Assembly: GCA_949296775.1 (NCBI GenBank)
Contig: CASFQA010000006.1
Coordinates: 1-64,000 of the forward strand
Origin: an uncultured bacterium
GTDB lineage: Bacteria > Bacillota_I > Bacilli_A > RFN20 > CAG-826
Length of the DNA stretch: 64,000 bases
Direction: 5' to 3'
In this document: positions 34,605 through 43,718 of the stretch, piece after piece
Numbering within the stretch: the first letter of the stretch is position 1
Layout: each line of letters starts with the position of its first letter
Made by a program: the position numbers and the translations under genes
Notes under the pieces: generated by a model
What the model was told of the DNA's origin: nothing
Databases searched by the model: none
What the model saw: only the letters and a program-made list of their open reading frames with translations

Positions 34605-35630
34605 TCAGTATACCTTGCCCTGCTTCTTGGCCGCCTTTAAGGCTTGGTGGCTGACTTTGCGCCGTTCCTTCTCGGCCTTCTTCTCGGCCTTCTTCGTCTG
34701 CTTCAATTGCTTCTTGCTCGGGGTATTGGGGGATACTTCCATCATCCCTTGTTTGCCATGCTTTGCTAGGAAAGATGGCACGGTCCGAGGATCGACGTAA
34801 TATTGGTCAGCGGATAGTCGCTTCACCTCGGCCTTATTGGCCGCCACCTCGATCTTCATCCCGACGGTTTGGCCGGATTTAGCCATATTGGACAGACGGA
34901 TCGTCTCCAATTTCCGCTTGGCCTCGCCCCCGGAGTAAATGAGGTATTCGATGGCCGAGGGGGTAAGCTTTAGGTTCGACTCGGGGCTGATGTAAGGCTC
35001 GTAAAGGAACTCGCAAAGCTCCTCATACTTCCGTCGTCGGTATAGCTGGCGGAAAGTCTTCTTGTCCTTCCCATATTGCTTGCTCCGTCTTAGCCGAACC
35101 CGGCGCAAGCGATAAATCTCCCGATATTTCGGGGCGATCAGGATCGGGTCGAAGAAAGCCAAGACGCAGGCTAAGGCATGGACGCCGACGAATGCATATC
35201 GCCCATACCCATAGATTGGCTCGATGATCGCCATATAGTCGGCGTTGATGTAGCCCGGCAGCAAAATAATGACGGCCATCAGGATGATGACGATGAAGGA
35301 AGATAAGGATTCCAGCCCCATCAGGATGCCATAGGACTTCTTCCGTCTGGTCATGATGCCGGTGAGGATGAAGATCAAGATCGTGCCGGGCAAGCAGAAG
35401 AGGACCCAAAGGTAATCGTTCATCAAATCCGACCCATAAAGGCGGATATCCAAATAGGGGACGGTGAAGTCGATTTTCGTCAAAAGGTTATCAAGCAACG
35501 CCAATTTCCCGACCATATATCGGGAAAGGAAGCCGGCGGCTAAAACAAGCAAGAATATCAATCCCAAAATCGGGATGTAGATCCGAGGACGGGAGCCCCG
35601 GGCTTGGGCGAGGAGTGATTTGGTAACCAT
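34605..35630 (-). CDS. Membrane protein with basic C-terminal tail (341 aa)
   Basis: Four hydrophobic segments (about 16-40, 72-92, 105-125, 145-165) are followed by a long cytoplasmic Arg/Lys-rich part. It ends in a highly basic helix (KKAEKKAEKERRKVSHQALK). No family is recognised. The basic tail suggests contact with nucleic acid, ribosomes or acidic lipids, but that is inference. The ATG lies 6 nt after a TAGAAT box, so the mRNA is probably leaderless. Confidence 0.75.
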   Translation of the reverse strand: MVTKSLLAQARGSRPRIYIPILGLIFLLVLAAGFLSRYMVGKLALLDNLLTKIDFTVPYLDIRLYGSDLMNDYLWVLFCLPGTILIFILTGIMTRRKKSYGILMGLESLSSFIVIILMAVIILLPGYINADYMAIIEPIYGYGRYAFVGVHALACVLAFFDPILIAPKYREIYRLRRVRLRRSKQYGKDKKTFRQLYRRRKYEELCEFLYEPYISPESNLKLTPSAIEYLIYSGGEAKRKLETIRLSNMAKSGQTVGMKIEVAANKAEVKRLSADQYYVDPRTVPSFLAKHGKQGMMEVSPNTPSKKQLKQTKKAEKKAEKERRKVSHQALKAAKKQGKVY

Positions 35631-35636
35631 GCGGTT

Positions 35637-35642
35637 ATTCTA
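35637..35642 (-). promoter_or_regulatory. -10 box of a leaderless transcript
   Basis: On the minus strand TAGAAT ends 6 nt before ATG 35630 and no Shine-Dalgarno is present. The -35 region (TTCGGT at 17-nt spacing) is poor. Confidence 0.45.
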
Positions 35643-35679
35643 CCACCCGGGGCGAAACTACCGAATAGGATATTGACGA

Positions 35680-35709
35680 AAAAGAAAAGCCAAGGGAGCG
35701 GCCCTTGGC
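35680..35709 (-). terminator. Terminator of clpB
   Basis: GCCAAGGG and CCCTTGGC form an 8-bp stem, followed on the minus strand by TTTTCTTTTT. Confidence 0.9.
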
Positions 35710-35716
35710 TAAGCGG

Positions 35717-37840
35717 TTAGGCTTTTTGGATGGCGATTTTCCCGGACGAGTAATCGACGAGGTATTTTTCCTTCGTCGAGAGCCTCCCGTCGATGATGGC
35801 GGTGGCTAAGGCGGTCTCGACTTCATCCTGGATGAACCGCTTCAGCGGACGGGCCCCGAATTCGCTTGAATAGGCGGAATCGAGGACGTAAAGCTTCAGC
35901 TTGTCGGTGAACGATACGGAATAATATTGGTCCTTAAGCCGTTCAGAAAGCTCTTTAAGCATCTTGTCGACGATCAATAGCTGGGTATCCTTCGACAAAG
36001 GATTGAAGAAGACGATCTCGTCAATCCGGTTGAGGAACTCGGGCTTGAAGGTATGGTTCAAAAGCTGCTTGACCGCCTCTTTGTCGCCTTTAAGCAAATA
36101 CTCCGAGCCCAAATTGCTGGTCATGATGATGACGGTGTTCTTGAAATCGACGAGCCGTCCTTGGCTGTCGGTGAGCCGCCCTTCGTCAAGCACCTGCAAT
36201 AGGAGGTTGAACACCTCGGGGTTAGCCTTCTCGATTTCGTCGAACAGGACGATGGAATAGGGGTTGCGGCGAACCTTCTCGGTCAATTGCCCGCCTTCTT
36301 CATACCCCACGTATCCCGGGGGCGCCCCGATTAAGCGGGAAACCGAGTACTTTTCCATATATTCGGACATATCGATCCGGATGATGTTGTTCTCGTTGTC
36401 GAACAAGGCTTCGGCCAGGGCTTTGCTGACCTCGGTCTTCCCGACCCCGGTCGGCCCGAGGAAAAGGAAGGAGCCGATCGGCCGATTGGGGTTTTTGATC
36501 CCCGCCCGTTGCCGCAAGATGGCGTTGCTGACCAGCGTCACCGCCTCCTCCTGGCCGATGACCCGCTTCTCCAAGGTCGGCTTGAGCTCCAATACCTTCT
36601 CCCGGTCGCCTTTGGAGATCCGCGCCACCGGGATCCCGGTCATCCGCGAGACGATGGAGGCGATCTCCTGCTCGTCGACCACCTCGTTGACCAGCCTCTC
36701 GGCCCCGGAGTTTTCCTCTAAGGTGGCGTTCAGCCGCTGCTCAAGCGAAGGGATGAGCTGGTATTGGAGGCGGGAAGCCTCTTGATAATCGCCGGAAGCG
36801 AATTTGTTCGAAAGATCGAACTTCGCCTTCTCCAGCTGCTTCTTCAGCTCCTTCGCCTCGTTGACTGAGGCTTTCTCTTTGTCCCATTCCTGGTTTAAAG
36901 AGGCGAACTTCGCCTTCTCTTGGCCTAGTTCCTCATCTAAGGAAGCCAACCGTTTTTGGCTCGACTCGTCCTTTTCCTTGGCCAAAGCCACCCGCTCGAT
37001 CTCCAATTGGCGGATCTTCCGATTGGCCTCATCTAGCTCGGTCGGCATCGATTCGATCTCGACTTTGATCGAAGCGCAGGCTTCATCGAGCAGATCGATG
37101 GCTTTATCCGGCAGAAACCGATTGGTGATGTAGCGGTTGCTTAAAGTGGCGGCGCCGACTAAAGCCCCATCGGTGATCCGAACCCCGTGATAGGATTCGA
37201 ACCTTTCCTTCAATCCGCGGAGGATGGAGATGGTATCGGCAACCGAGGGCTCGCCGACCATGACCGGCTGAAAACGCCTTTCCAAGGCCCGGTCCTTCTC
37301 GATGTATTCCCGATACTCATTAAGGGTCGTCGCCCCGATGCAGGAGAGTTCGCCCCGGGCGAGCATCGGCTTAAGCATGTTCGAGGCGTCGAGCGCCCCA
37401 TCGGCTTTCCCGGCCCCGACGATCAGATGGATCTCATCGATGAAGAGGATGGTTTTGCCGTTGGTCTCCTTTATTTTGTTTAGGACCGCCTTCAGCCGTT
37501 CCTCGAATTCGCCCCGGTATTTGGCCCCGGCGACCAAAGCCCCCATATCGAGCTCGTACACTTCTTTCCCTTGCAATGAGGTCGGGACGTCGTTTTTGAC
37601 GATCCGTTCAGCCAGCCCCTCGACGATGGCGGTTTTGCCGACCCCGGGCTCGCCTAAAAGGACGACGTTGTTTTTCGTCTTCCTGGCCAAAACCTGGATG
37701 ACTTTCCTTATCTCCTCATCCCGCCCGATGACGGGGTCGAGCTTGCCTTCGCGCACGGCATCGCAGACATTGCGGCCGAATTTTTCCAACACTTTCGGGT
37801 CATTCGCGTAATCGATGGGCCCGTTTTCTTGCATATTCAT
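35717..37840 (-). CDS. clpB: ClpB disaggregase lacking the N-domain
   Basis: This 707-residue Hsp100 protein has AAA-1 with Walker A GEPGVGKT (63-70), [15 protein letters not shown] and the ClpB-type coiled-coil middle domain (about 260-385). AAA-2 has Walker A GPTGVGKT (about 461-468) and FDEIEKA. It starts directly at the [12 protein letters not shown] linker, so the roughly 150-residue double-Clp N-domain of usual ClpB (about 860 aa) is absent, as in Mycoplasma ClpB. It has no ClpP-binding loop that I can identify. It resolubilises aggregates with DnaK. Expression is controlled by the CIRCE element upstream. GGAGG lies 11 nt before the start. Confidence 0.95.
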   Translation of the reverse strand: MNMQENGPIDYANDPKVLEKFGRNVCDAVREGKLDPVIGRDEEIRKVIQVLARKTKNNVVLLGEPGVGKTAIVEGLAERIVKNDVPTSLQGKEVYELDMGALVAGAKYRGEFEERLKAVLNKIKETNGKTILFIDEIHLIVGAGKADGALDASNMLKPMLARGELSCIGATTLNEYREYIEKDRALERRFQPVMVGEPSVADTISILRGLKERFESYHGVRITDGALVGAATLSNRYITNRFLPDKAIDLLDEACASIKVEIESMPTELDEANRKIRQLEIERVALAKEKDESSQKRLASLDEELGQEKAKFASLNQEWDKEKASVNEAKELKKQLEKAKFDLSNKFASGDYQEASRLQYQLIPSLEQRLNATLEENSGAERLVNEVVDEQEIASIVSRMTGIPVARISKGDREKVLELKPTLEKRVIGQEEAVTLVSNAILRQRAGIKNPNRPIGSFLFLGPTGVGKTEVSKALAEALFDNENNIIRIDMSEYMEKYSVSRLIGAPPGYVGYEEGGQLTEKVRRNPYSIVLFDEIEKANPEVFNLLLQVLDEGRLTDSQGRLVDFKNTVIIMTSNLGSEYLLKGDKEAVKQLLNHTFKPEFLNRIDEIVFFNPLSKDTQLLIVDKMLKELSERLKDQYYSVSFTDKLKLYVLDSAYSSEFGARPLKRFIQDEVETALATAIIDGRLSTKEKYLVDYSSGKIAIQKA

Positions 37841-37884
37841 ATTCTGTCAAGCCTCCTTTGCCCGCTTAAACTATAACGGAAAAA

Positions 37885-37911
37885 TTAGCACTCGCAAGTG
37901 CAGACTGCTAA
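37885..37911. promoter_or_regulatory. CIRCE element (HrcA operator)
   Basis: TTAGCACTC-N9-GACTGCTAA matches the CIRCE consensus TTAGCACTC-N9-GAGTGCTAA with one mismatch. On the minus strand a possible -35 (TTGCGA) overlaps it, and TATAGT lies 16 nt further downstream. HrcA binding would block clpB transcription until heat stress. Confidence 0.93.
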
Positions 37912-37921
37912 TTTTCTTCGC

Positions 37922-38476
37922 TTAGGCTTTCCTCTTCCTTAAGGAAGCGATTTGCGAATCGATGGAAAAATAAAGCTGCCCTCGGTCGCCTTCGGTGGCT
38001 TCCAAGGCGATTTTGGCCTTCTCGATATAGCCCTCGCCGTCATCTTTGAGGGCGAACCCCTCGGCGACGGAGCGGTCCAATTCATAGGATAGGGAGAAAA
38101 TGTAGTTTAGGTGGGAAAACGATTCGTCGTGGTGTTCCAATCCCCAATGCAAGGCGACGTAAAGGGCGGCCATCCGCCCAAGCGAAGACAGCTCCTCGGG
38201 AAAACGGTAGACATAGCCGTCGCTTTCGATCCGCCCGTCGTCATAAGCGCTTAGCGACACCAAAGGCAGGTATTCCAAAAGCGATTGGTCTTTCCGGATA
38301 TAGGGAAGCAGGAGGTAAAGCAAAGTGAAGACCTCGCCAAAACCCCGAGACGGCGGCTCTTTCCCTTGGCAAAGGGGATAATATTCGTCCTCGATCAGCT
38401 TGACGGTCACGCCAAAACGGTAGGCTAAACGCAAGACCGCCTGCTTATCCATCCTGACGCCGGAATTTTCTTCCAT
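37922..38476 (-). CDS. Hypothetical protein (184 aa)
   Basis: This is an unrecognised, mostly helical, acidic cytoplasmic protein with a well-conserved-looking hydrophobic pattern and no signal peptide. ATG 38476 (MEENSGVRM) was chosen because TATAAT lies 6 nt upstream, with TTGATA 16 nt before it. No ribosome binding site is present. It lies just upstream of CIRCE-clpB in the same direction, but the CIRCE promoter is separate. Confidence 0.7.
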   Translation of the reverse strand: MEENSGVRMDKQAVLRLAYRFGVTVKLIEDEYYPLCQGKEPPSRGFGEVFTLLYLLLPYIRKDQSLLEYLPLVSLSAYDDGRIESDGYVYRFPEELSSLGRMAALYVALHWGLEHHDESFSHLNYIFSLSYELDRSVAEGFALKDDGEGYIEKAKIALEATEGDRGQLYFSIDSQIASLRKRKA

Positions 38477-38482
38477 AAGCGA

Positions 38483-38510
38483 ATTATAGATGGACAAGAA
38501 GGAATATCAA
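38483..38510 (-). promoter_or_regulatory. Strong promoter giving a leaderless mRNA
   Basis: On the minus strand TTGATA (38510-38505), a 16-nt spacer and TATAAT (38488-38483). The ATG follows after 6 nt. This is the clearest leaderless arrangement in the window. Confidence 0.65.
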
Positions 38511-38595
38511 TCGAAAAATATTATCTTTGATAACTCTGTATTTCGGGGTCGAAAACTCGTCAAGAGAAAATCCCACCAGAATATTTTACAAAGAT

Positions 38596-38623
38596 TTTAC
38601 ATAATATCCGCTTCCGCTATACT
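38596..38623 (+). promoter_or_regulatory. Orphan promoter, possible small RNA start
   Basis: TTTACA (38596-38601), a 16-nt spacer and TATACT (38618-38623). The predicted start near 38630 is 245 nt before the diguanylate cyclase gene. The leader contains a small hairpin (CGGTCTG-GAAGT-CAGCCG) followed by A- and T-rich runs. It may be a long 5' leader or a separate small RNA. Confidence 0.4.
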
Positions 38624-38802
38624 TTAGTCAACGAATTCGGCCGGTCTGGAAGTCAGCCGTCCGAAAAAAACGTTTATTTTTTCTTTATGTATGTCCTTCT
38701 AAACCTATTATTGTCAGTAAATGCTTTTTTCCGCTAATCGTCAATGAAAAAACATCGGTTTCTTTTTATTATCCGAATTTAAGGATTTGCCGAGCATATC
38801 CC

Positions 38803-38830
38803 TTGACGAAAAATCGATTTTTCCTATTTT
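38803..38830 (+). promoter_or_regulatory. Promoter of the diguanylate cyclase operon
   Basis: TTGACG (38803-38808), a 16-nt spacer and TATTTT (38825-38830). It lies 44 bp before the likely start codon. Confidence 0.55.
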
Positions 38831-38874
38831 ATTATCAGACCATCGGGAGAGGGTTTCCCAATAGTTTATTTGCC

Positions 38875-39954
38875 ATGGAAAAACGCAAGCGACTCCTAGC
38901 AATAGACCATTCGTTGCTAGCCGAGCACATTAACAAAAACCGAACTGCCATCCTAATCCTCAACTATGGATTGGGGGCTTTTTGCCTAATCTACGGGACC
39001 TTCATCATGGCCTACCATTCCCTCCTTGAGCCCCATGATGGCTGGTACCACATCGAACGCACCACTTTGCTCTATTTAATCGCCGGGCTCAGCTTCCTAA
39101 CCGTCTTCATCCTCCATCTATTGAAAATAAAAGCCCGTTATCCCCTTCGGATGACCGTTTTCCAATATTATTTCATTGGCTATACCGTCGCTTTGGCCGC
39201 CTTATCGGTGGCCCTAGCCTATGCCGAGATCGCCTCAGGGGTCATCCCGGTTTCCTACTTCGTCTTCATGACCATCATCGCCTTTTTCTTCGTCCCCGAC
39301 CCCTATCTCATCGCCGGGCTCGAGGTCGCCGGGGTCTTGGTTTTGTCCTTAGTTTGCCATTTCAACAAACTGGCGATGAACGAGCACGATTACGCCAACT
39401 TCGCCCTCTATGCCCTCATCATGGTCATCGCCGTCTTCATCCGTTATACCGTCATCGTCGGCTCCAATCGGCAAGAGACCAAAATGGCGAGCCTTGCCTA
39501 CACCGACGAATTGACCACTATCCCGAATCGAAAACGTTTGGAATTAGACGTCAATGACTTCCTGCGGTCCGCCGAAAGCTTCACCATCGTCATGGCTGAC
39601 CTCGATGGGCTGAAGGAAATCAATGACCATGACGGCCATTCCCGCGGGGACGAGGTCATCATCGGGGCCGCCAACGCCTTAAGCCGGCGTTTCGAGAACT
39701 GCTACCGTTATGGAGGAGACGAATTCGTGATCCTCTCGCGGATCCCGCCCGCGGAATTGAGCCGGGGGATAAAGGAAATCCAAAAGGAGCTTGCAAGCTT
39801 AGGGGTGTCCGCCAGCTTCGGCATATACCAAACCCAGATGGGCGACTCGCGCGATTATTGCTTCGCCGAGGTCGACCGGCGTCTATATGAATCGAAGAAG
39901 GCCGGCAAAGGATTCCTCAACGGCGGTCCCATCAAAGAGGAGGCGGAGGCATGA
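38875..39954 (+). CDS. Membrane diguanylate cyclase 1 (GGDEF)
   Basis: This 359-residue protein has about six N-terminal hydrophobic segments (about 25-210) followed by a GGDEF domain (about 225-350). TDELTTIPNRKRLE, MADLDGLKEINDHDGHSRGD and the active-site loop YRYGGDEFVIL are intact, so it should make c-di-GMP from GTP. The RxxD inhibitory site expected just before the GGDEF loop is absent (RRFENCYRYGG). ATG 38875 starts MEKRKRLLAI. The ribosome binding site is unclear. It overlaps the next gene by ATGA. Confidence 0.9.
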   Translation: MEKRKRLLAIDHSLLAEHINKNRTAILILNYGLGAFCLIYGTFIMAYHSLLEPHDGWYHIERTTLLYLIAGLSFLTVFILHLLKIKARYPLRMTVFQYYFIGYTVALAALSVALAYAEIASGVIPVSYFVFMTIIAFFFVPDPYLIAGLEVAGVLVLSLVCHFNKLAMNEHDYANFALYALIMVIAVFIRYTVIVGSNRQETKMASLAYTDELTTIPNRKRLELDVNDFLRSAESFTIVMADLDGLKEINDHDGHSRGDEVIIGAANALSRRFENCYRYGGDEFVILSRIPPAELSRGIKEIQKELASLGVSASFGIYQTQMGDSRDYCFAEVDRRLYESKKAGKGFLNGGPIKEEAEA

Positions 39955-40991
39955 AAACGTTCGTCGACCACCTCCGGATCATCGGCTCCGCCCTGATCGA
40001 GCGGCGAAAGCTGATTTTCGTCCTCTGCGCCTTCCTTTTCGCCATCGGCATCTTCGAAGGCGTTTGGTGCGGTTATTTCACCTATCCCGTCTCGGTGACC
40101 GGGGCCATCGTCTATATCGTCATCTACGCCCTGCTCGCCTGCTTTTCCCTTTCTTCCATCTTGCTCATCTTCTTCACCGAGAACAAGGGGAAGGGGTTTT
40201 GGAAGGAGGCGACCTACGCCGTCTTCTTCGCTTTCTTCGCCATCTTCATGATGGTTTTCGCCATCCTCGCCTCCTACTTGGAGGCGGCTTATAACGACGC
40301 CCGTCCTTTGGCTTACTTCGTGGTGGCCGCCGCCGTCCCGCTCATCGTCCTGACCCACCCCAGCACCACCTTCGTCTTGCAGCTAGGCGGGGTAATCTCC
40401 CTAGCCTTCGCCCTCCAATCGATCCCGGAGGCGGAATTCTCCTGGACCAACTTCTTGGGGGCCATGGTCTTCGCCGGCGTCATGTGCGTCGCCGGCTATG
40501 CCGTCTACGCCAACTACAAATCCCATTACGTCGGGTATAACCAGTTGAGGAAAGAATCGCTTAACGACGAATTGACGGGGCTAGGGAACCGGCGCAACCT
40601 CGACAAGCAGATCGCCCATCTATCGACCCTTGGCTCCGCCTACTGCTTCGCGGTCTGCGACGTCGACCACTTCAAAACGGTCAACGACGAGAAAGGCCAT
40701 GGCTACGGCGATGAGGCCTTGAAGATCGTAGCCGAAACCCTCCGCCGTTACTTCCAGCATTCCTACCGCTGGGGCGGGGACGAATTCGCCGTCATCACCA
40801 GGCTTCCGAAAGAAGAGACCCTTTACCGCCTAGCGATGGTCAAGGAAAACCTCGCTAAGCACGGCCTGAGCCTCTGCGTCGGCCTGTACTGCGCCGATCC
40901 TGGGGAGGAAGGGCTCACCGCCTTCCGCCACGCCGACGAGGCGTTATTGAAGGCCAAAGGTCAAAAAGAGGGCACCGTCCAAGTCTATTAA
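39951..40991 (+). CDS. Membrane diguanylate cyclase 2 (GGDEF)
   Basis: This 346-residue protein has six hydrophobic N-terminal segments (about 20-185) and a C-terminal GGDEF domain with NDELTGLGNRRNLDKQI, DVDHFKTVNDEKGHGYGDEA and HSYRWGGDEFAVI. Active-site residues are intact and the RxxD inhibitory site is missing. It is coupled to the first cyclase by a 4-bp overlap. Different membrane sensor parts with similar catalytic domains suggest two signals feeding one c-di-GMP pool. No EAL or PilZ gene lies in the window. Confidence 0.92.
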   Translation: MKTFVDHLRIIGSALIERRKLIFVLCAFLFAIGIFEGVWCGYFTYPVSVTGAIVYIVIYALLACFSLSSILLIFFTENKGKGFWKEATYAVFFAFFAIFMMVFAILASYLEAAYNDARPLAYFVVAAAVPLIVLTHPSTTFVLQLGGVISLAFALQSIPEAEFSWTNFLGAMVFAGVMCVAGYAVYANYKSHYVGYNQLRKESLNDELTGLGNRRNLDKQIAHLSTLGSAYCFAVCDVDHFKTVNDEKGHGYGDEALKIVAETLRRYFQHSYRWGGDEFAVITRLPKEETLYRLAMVKENLAKHGLSLCVGLYCADPGEEGLTAFRHADEALLKAKGQKEGTVQVY

Positions 40992-41013
40992 GCCTCAAAC
41001 GAGGCTTTTTTTA
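40991..41013 (+). terminator. Terminator of the diguanylate cyclase operon
   Basis: AGCCTC-AAAC-GAGGCT followed by seven T residues, starting at the stop codon. Confidence 0.9.
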
Positions 41014-42915
41014 ATCGAGCTGCTTAAGCGAGGAGTTCATATCGATATGGGCGATATGGGGCGAAAGGAGGAGGTTGACCAAGACGGTGGCGATGATGAT
41101 CAGGATCGGGCTCGCCAAATACGAATACCATTGGACGTCGCCTAATTCCCCGAATTGGAGGAAATCGAAGGCCCAATAGACGACCCCGGTCCCGACCCCG
41201 ACGCCAAGAATCGAGGCCAAGATGACGATGAAGATGATCTCGCGGAAGGTGTAAAGCGAGCATTCGACGTTATGGTAGCCCAGCACCTTCAAGGTGGCGA
41301 TCTCCCGCTTCCGGTCCTCGATGTTCATATTGGCCAAGGAATAGATGACGGTGACGGCCAAGGCGATGGCCAAAAGGATGATGACCGCGCTTATCGACCC
41401 CATCGAGCTGGCGACCCGCCCGAAAAGCGGATCGTCGACCATGGCGGATGAGGCGTCATTCAGGGCAAAGCCCAGCATGACGATGACCGTCCCCCCGATG
41501 ACCGATAAGGTGGTGAGGATGAGGTTTTTCTTCTGCCGGAATATATTCCTTAAGCTGCTCTTCCAGGAGAAGGAGATCCTTTTCCATAAAGGCTTGATCC
41601 GTTCCAGATAGATTTTCTTCCCCGGCTTGGGGGCCTTTTCCTTCAATAGCTCGGCCGGCACCTCCCTCAAATAGGCAAGAGCGATATAAGTCGTCACGAA
41701 CAAAGAGACCAAGACCACCCCCACCGCGATCAAAATCCCAGCCAAGGTGAAGAAGGAAATGGCGAACTCCCCCATCCGGAAAACCGAGTCATAGGCCGGG
41801 TATAAAAGAAGAGGCAATAACGGGGTCCCGGTCAAATAGCCGGCCAAGCAGCCGGTCGCGGCGGAGAAGAAGGCGAAGAAAAGGAATTTGAAGGCGATGG
41901 AACGCTTCTGAAAGCCAAGCGAGGCATAGCAGCCGATCTCGCTCCGTTCGTCTTTCATGAGCCTTTGCATGGTGATCAGGTTGATGAGGGCGCAGATGAC
42001 GATGAAGAAGAAAGGGATGACGAGAGAAATGCCCCGCACCTTATCGTTATAGTAATCGAACATGGCGTAGGAGGTGTTTTCCTGCAACGTCAGAACCTCG
42101 ACCGCGTCGCCGAGCAAAGACTTCACCTCCTCGGCCTTCTTTTCCATCTGCTCGTCGTAATCCTCGCTCATGTACTTAGCCTCGTGGCTGAATGAAAGGT
42201 AGCAGTCGGTATAGGGGAAGAAGGAGTCGACGTCGACCATCGGGGCCAAAAAATCGGGCACGACGCCAGAAAGGTATTGCCGGTCTAAATAAAACACACC
42301 CTCGACATAACGGTCCTCCTCCGAATCGATCATCGCCGTTTCCGGGGCGGTGCAGCGGTAAAGGCTGTTCGTGGCGATCGAGACGATTTTGTAATCCCCG
42401 GCTTCGGGGAAGGCGAACATCGCCGCCATGTCCCCGGCTTGCTCCTTGATCGAGTCGGTGACGGCTTGCAGGGGATCAAACCCCAAGGCCTGCCCCACTT
42501 CGTATTCCCCGACCCCGGATATGGCCACCACCTCGTCTAAGGCGGCGGGATAATCTTCGGCTAAAGGCTTAGCCATCCCCATATCCGCGAAATCGACCAA
42601 ATAGACCCGATAGTAGGTCTCATCGTCATTCGGGGAGAAATCATAGGAAAAGAATGAGAAGCTGTCTTGATATCCATCGATACCCTTAAGCACGGCCAGG
42701 TTCTCTTCGGTTAAGCCGGACTCGCCGGTGGACTTGACGATGAGGTCCGGGGGGTTGTCGTCATATCCCAACACATAGGATTCCTCGAAGGAATCGGGGC
42801 AGCCGGCGAGGCCGCTGCTGACGAAAACCGAGATAAGGCAAATGAAGAAATTGGCCAAAAACCTCCCTTTGTTATGGGAGACCATCCTGAATATCGTCTT
42901 GCTATAGGCTTTCAT
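41011..42915 (-). CDS. FtsX-like ABC permease
   Basis: This 634-residue protein has one N-terminal membrane segment (about 15-38) and a large extracytoplasmic domain (about 40-265). FtsX-type membrane segments follow at about 270-300, 330-360 and 385-410, with a second set in the last 200 residues. The pattern INLITMQRLMKDERSEIGCY and REIATLKVLGY is the typical FtsX/MacB coupling motif. With the ATPase encoded just upstream it forms an exporter or mechanotransmitter of the LolCDE/MacB type. ATG 42915 overlaps the ATPase stop (TGATG). A GTG at 42921 is an alternative. Confidence 0.9.
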   Translation of the reverse strand: MKAYSKTIFRMVSHNKGRFLANFFICLISVFVSSGLAGCPDSFEESYVLGYDDNPPDLIVKSTGESGLTEENLAVLKGIDGYQDSFSFFSYDFSPNDDETYYRVYLVDFADMGMAKPLAEDYPAALDEVVAISGVGEYEVGQALGFDPLQAVTDSIKEQAGDMAAMFAFPEAGDYKIVSIATNSLYRCTAPETAMIDSEEDRYVEGVFYLDRQYLSGVVPDFLAPMVDVDSFFPYTDCYLSFSHEAKYMSEDYDEQMEKKAEEVKSLLGDAVEVLTLQENTSYAMFDYYNDKVRGISLVIPFFFIVICALINLITMQRLMKDERSEIGCYASLGFQKRSIAFKFLFFAFFSAATGCLAGYLTGTPLLPLLLYPAYDSVFRMGEFAISFFTLAGILIAVGVVLVSLFVTTYIALAYLREVPAELLKEKAPKPGKKIYLERIKPLWKRISFSWKSSLRNIFRQKKNLILTTLSVIGGTVIVMLGFALNDASSAMVDDPLFGRVASSMGSISAVIILLAIALAVTVIYSLANMNIEDRKREIATLKVLGYHNVECSLYTFREIIFIVILASILGVGVGTGVVYWAFDFLQFGELGDVQWYSYLASPILIIIATVLVNLLLSPHIAHIDMNSSLKQLD

Positions 42916-43619
42916 CACCACTCAATGTCCTTTATATCCATCGGATGGTCGTTATGCTCATCAAGGACGATCTGGCCGTTTTTAATCCGCAGGAGGTGGT
43001 CGCCCATGTCCTTGAGGGCGCTGTTATGGGTGACGATGATGACGGTTTTCCCTTGGTTGCGGGCGGCTTGGGAAAGCAGGGAAAGAATCTCTTTCCCCGT
43101 CTCGTAATCCAAAGCCCCGGTCGGCTCGTCGCAAAGGATGATGTCGGGGTTTTTGGCGATCGCCCGGGCCAAGGAGACCCGTTGCTGCTCCCCGCCGCTA
43201 AGCTGGGAGGGGAAATTGTCCTGCCGATCGGCTAACCCGACTTTCGAAAGCACTTCCGCCGGGGATAAGGCGTCTTTCTTGAGTTCGGTCGCGAGCTCGA
43301 TGTTCTCCTTCGCCGTCAGATTCGGCATTAAGTTGTAAAATTGGAAGACGAACCCGATCTTATTCCGCCGATACTCGGTCAGTTCCCGCTTGCTGGCGCT
43401 GGCCAGTTCCTCCCCGTCGACCATCAAAGAGCCGGCGGTAAGGGAATCCATCCCGCCGATGAGGTTAAGCAAGGTCGATTTGCCCGCCCCGGAAGGACCG
43501 AGGATTATGACCAATTCGCCTTTTTTTATCGAAAAGGAGATATCGTCGATGGCCACTACTTCCGATTCGCCTGAGCCAAACACTTTGCGCATCTTCTTCG
43601 CGGTCATGATGTCTTCCAT
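42915..43619 (-). CDS. ABC transporter ATP-binding protein (LolD/MacB type)
   Basis: This 234-residue ATPase has Walker [11 protein letters not shown]-loop [14 protein letters not shown], signature [15 protein letters not shown], Walker [13 protein letters not shown] and H-loop IVTHN. The insert sequence [11 protein letters not shown] is characteristic of the LolD/MacB/FtsE group. It is the first gene of the exporter operon. A perfect 20-bp palindrome overlaps its promoter, so it is under a dedicated repressor, not encoded next to it. GAGGAACG precedes the start. Confidence 0.94.
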   Translation of the reverse strand: MEDIMTAKKMRKVFGSGESEVVAIDDISFSIKKGELVIILGPSGAGKSTLLNLIGGMDSLTAGSLMVDGEELASASKRELTEYRRNKIGFVFQFYNLMPNLTAKENIELATELKKDALSPAEVLSKVGLADRQDNFPSQLSGGEQQRVSLARAIAKNPDIILCDEPTGALDYETGKEILSLLSQAARNQGKTVIIVTHNSALKDMGDHLLRIKNGQIVLDEHNDHPMDIKDIEW

Positions 43620-43634
43620 AGTCGTTCCTCTTCT

Positions 43635-43654
43635 TTCTCTACAATTGTAGAGAA
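43635..43654. promoter_or_regulatory. 20-bp palindromic operator of the ABC exporter operon
   Basis: TTCTCTACAATTGTAGAGAA is a perfect palindrome 16 bp upstream of the ATPase start. On the minus strand TACAAT inside it is a good -10, with TTGTTT 16 nt before. A GntR-, MarR- or BlaI-type repressor is likely. Confidence 0.7.
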
Positions 43655-43718
43655 GGACTGCATAAAAACAATAGGGGTCGATAGGAAAATAAACAAAACG
43701 GGCAAAAACGTTTCAGAG

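Noticed and set aside
35717-37840. Frameshifted N-terminus of ClpB
   Set aside because: The CIRCE element, promoter and ribosome binding site lie immediately before the ATG, leaving no room for a lost N-domain.
38625-38870. c-di-GMP riboswitch upstream of the GGDEF genes
   Set aside because: The conserved GEMM core elements were looked for and not found. Only a small hairpin is visible.
39887-40294. Arg/His-rich plus-strand frame overlapping both GGDEF genes
   Set aside because: It is an out-of-frame translation of GC-rich coding sequence.
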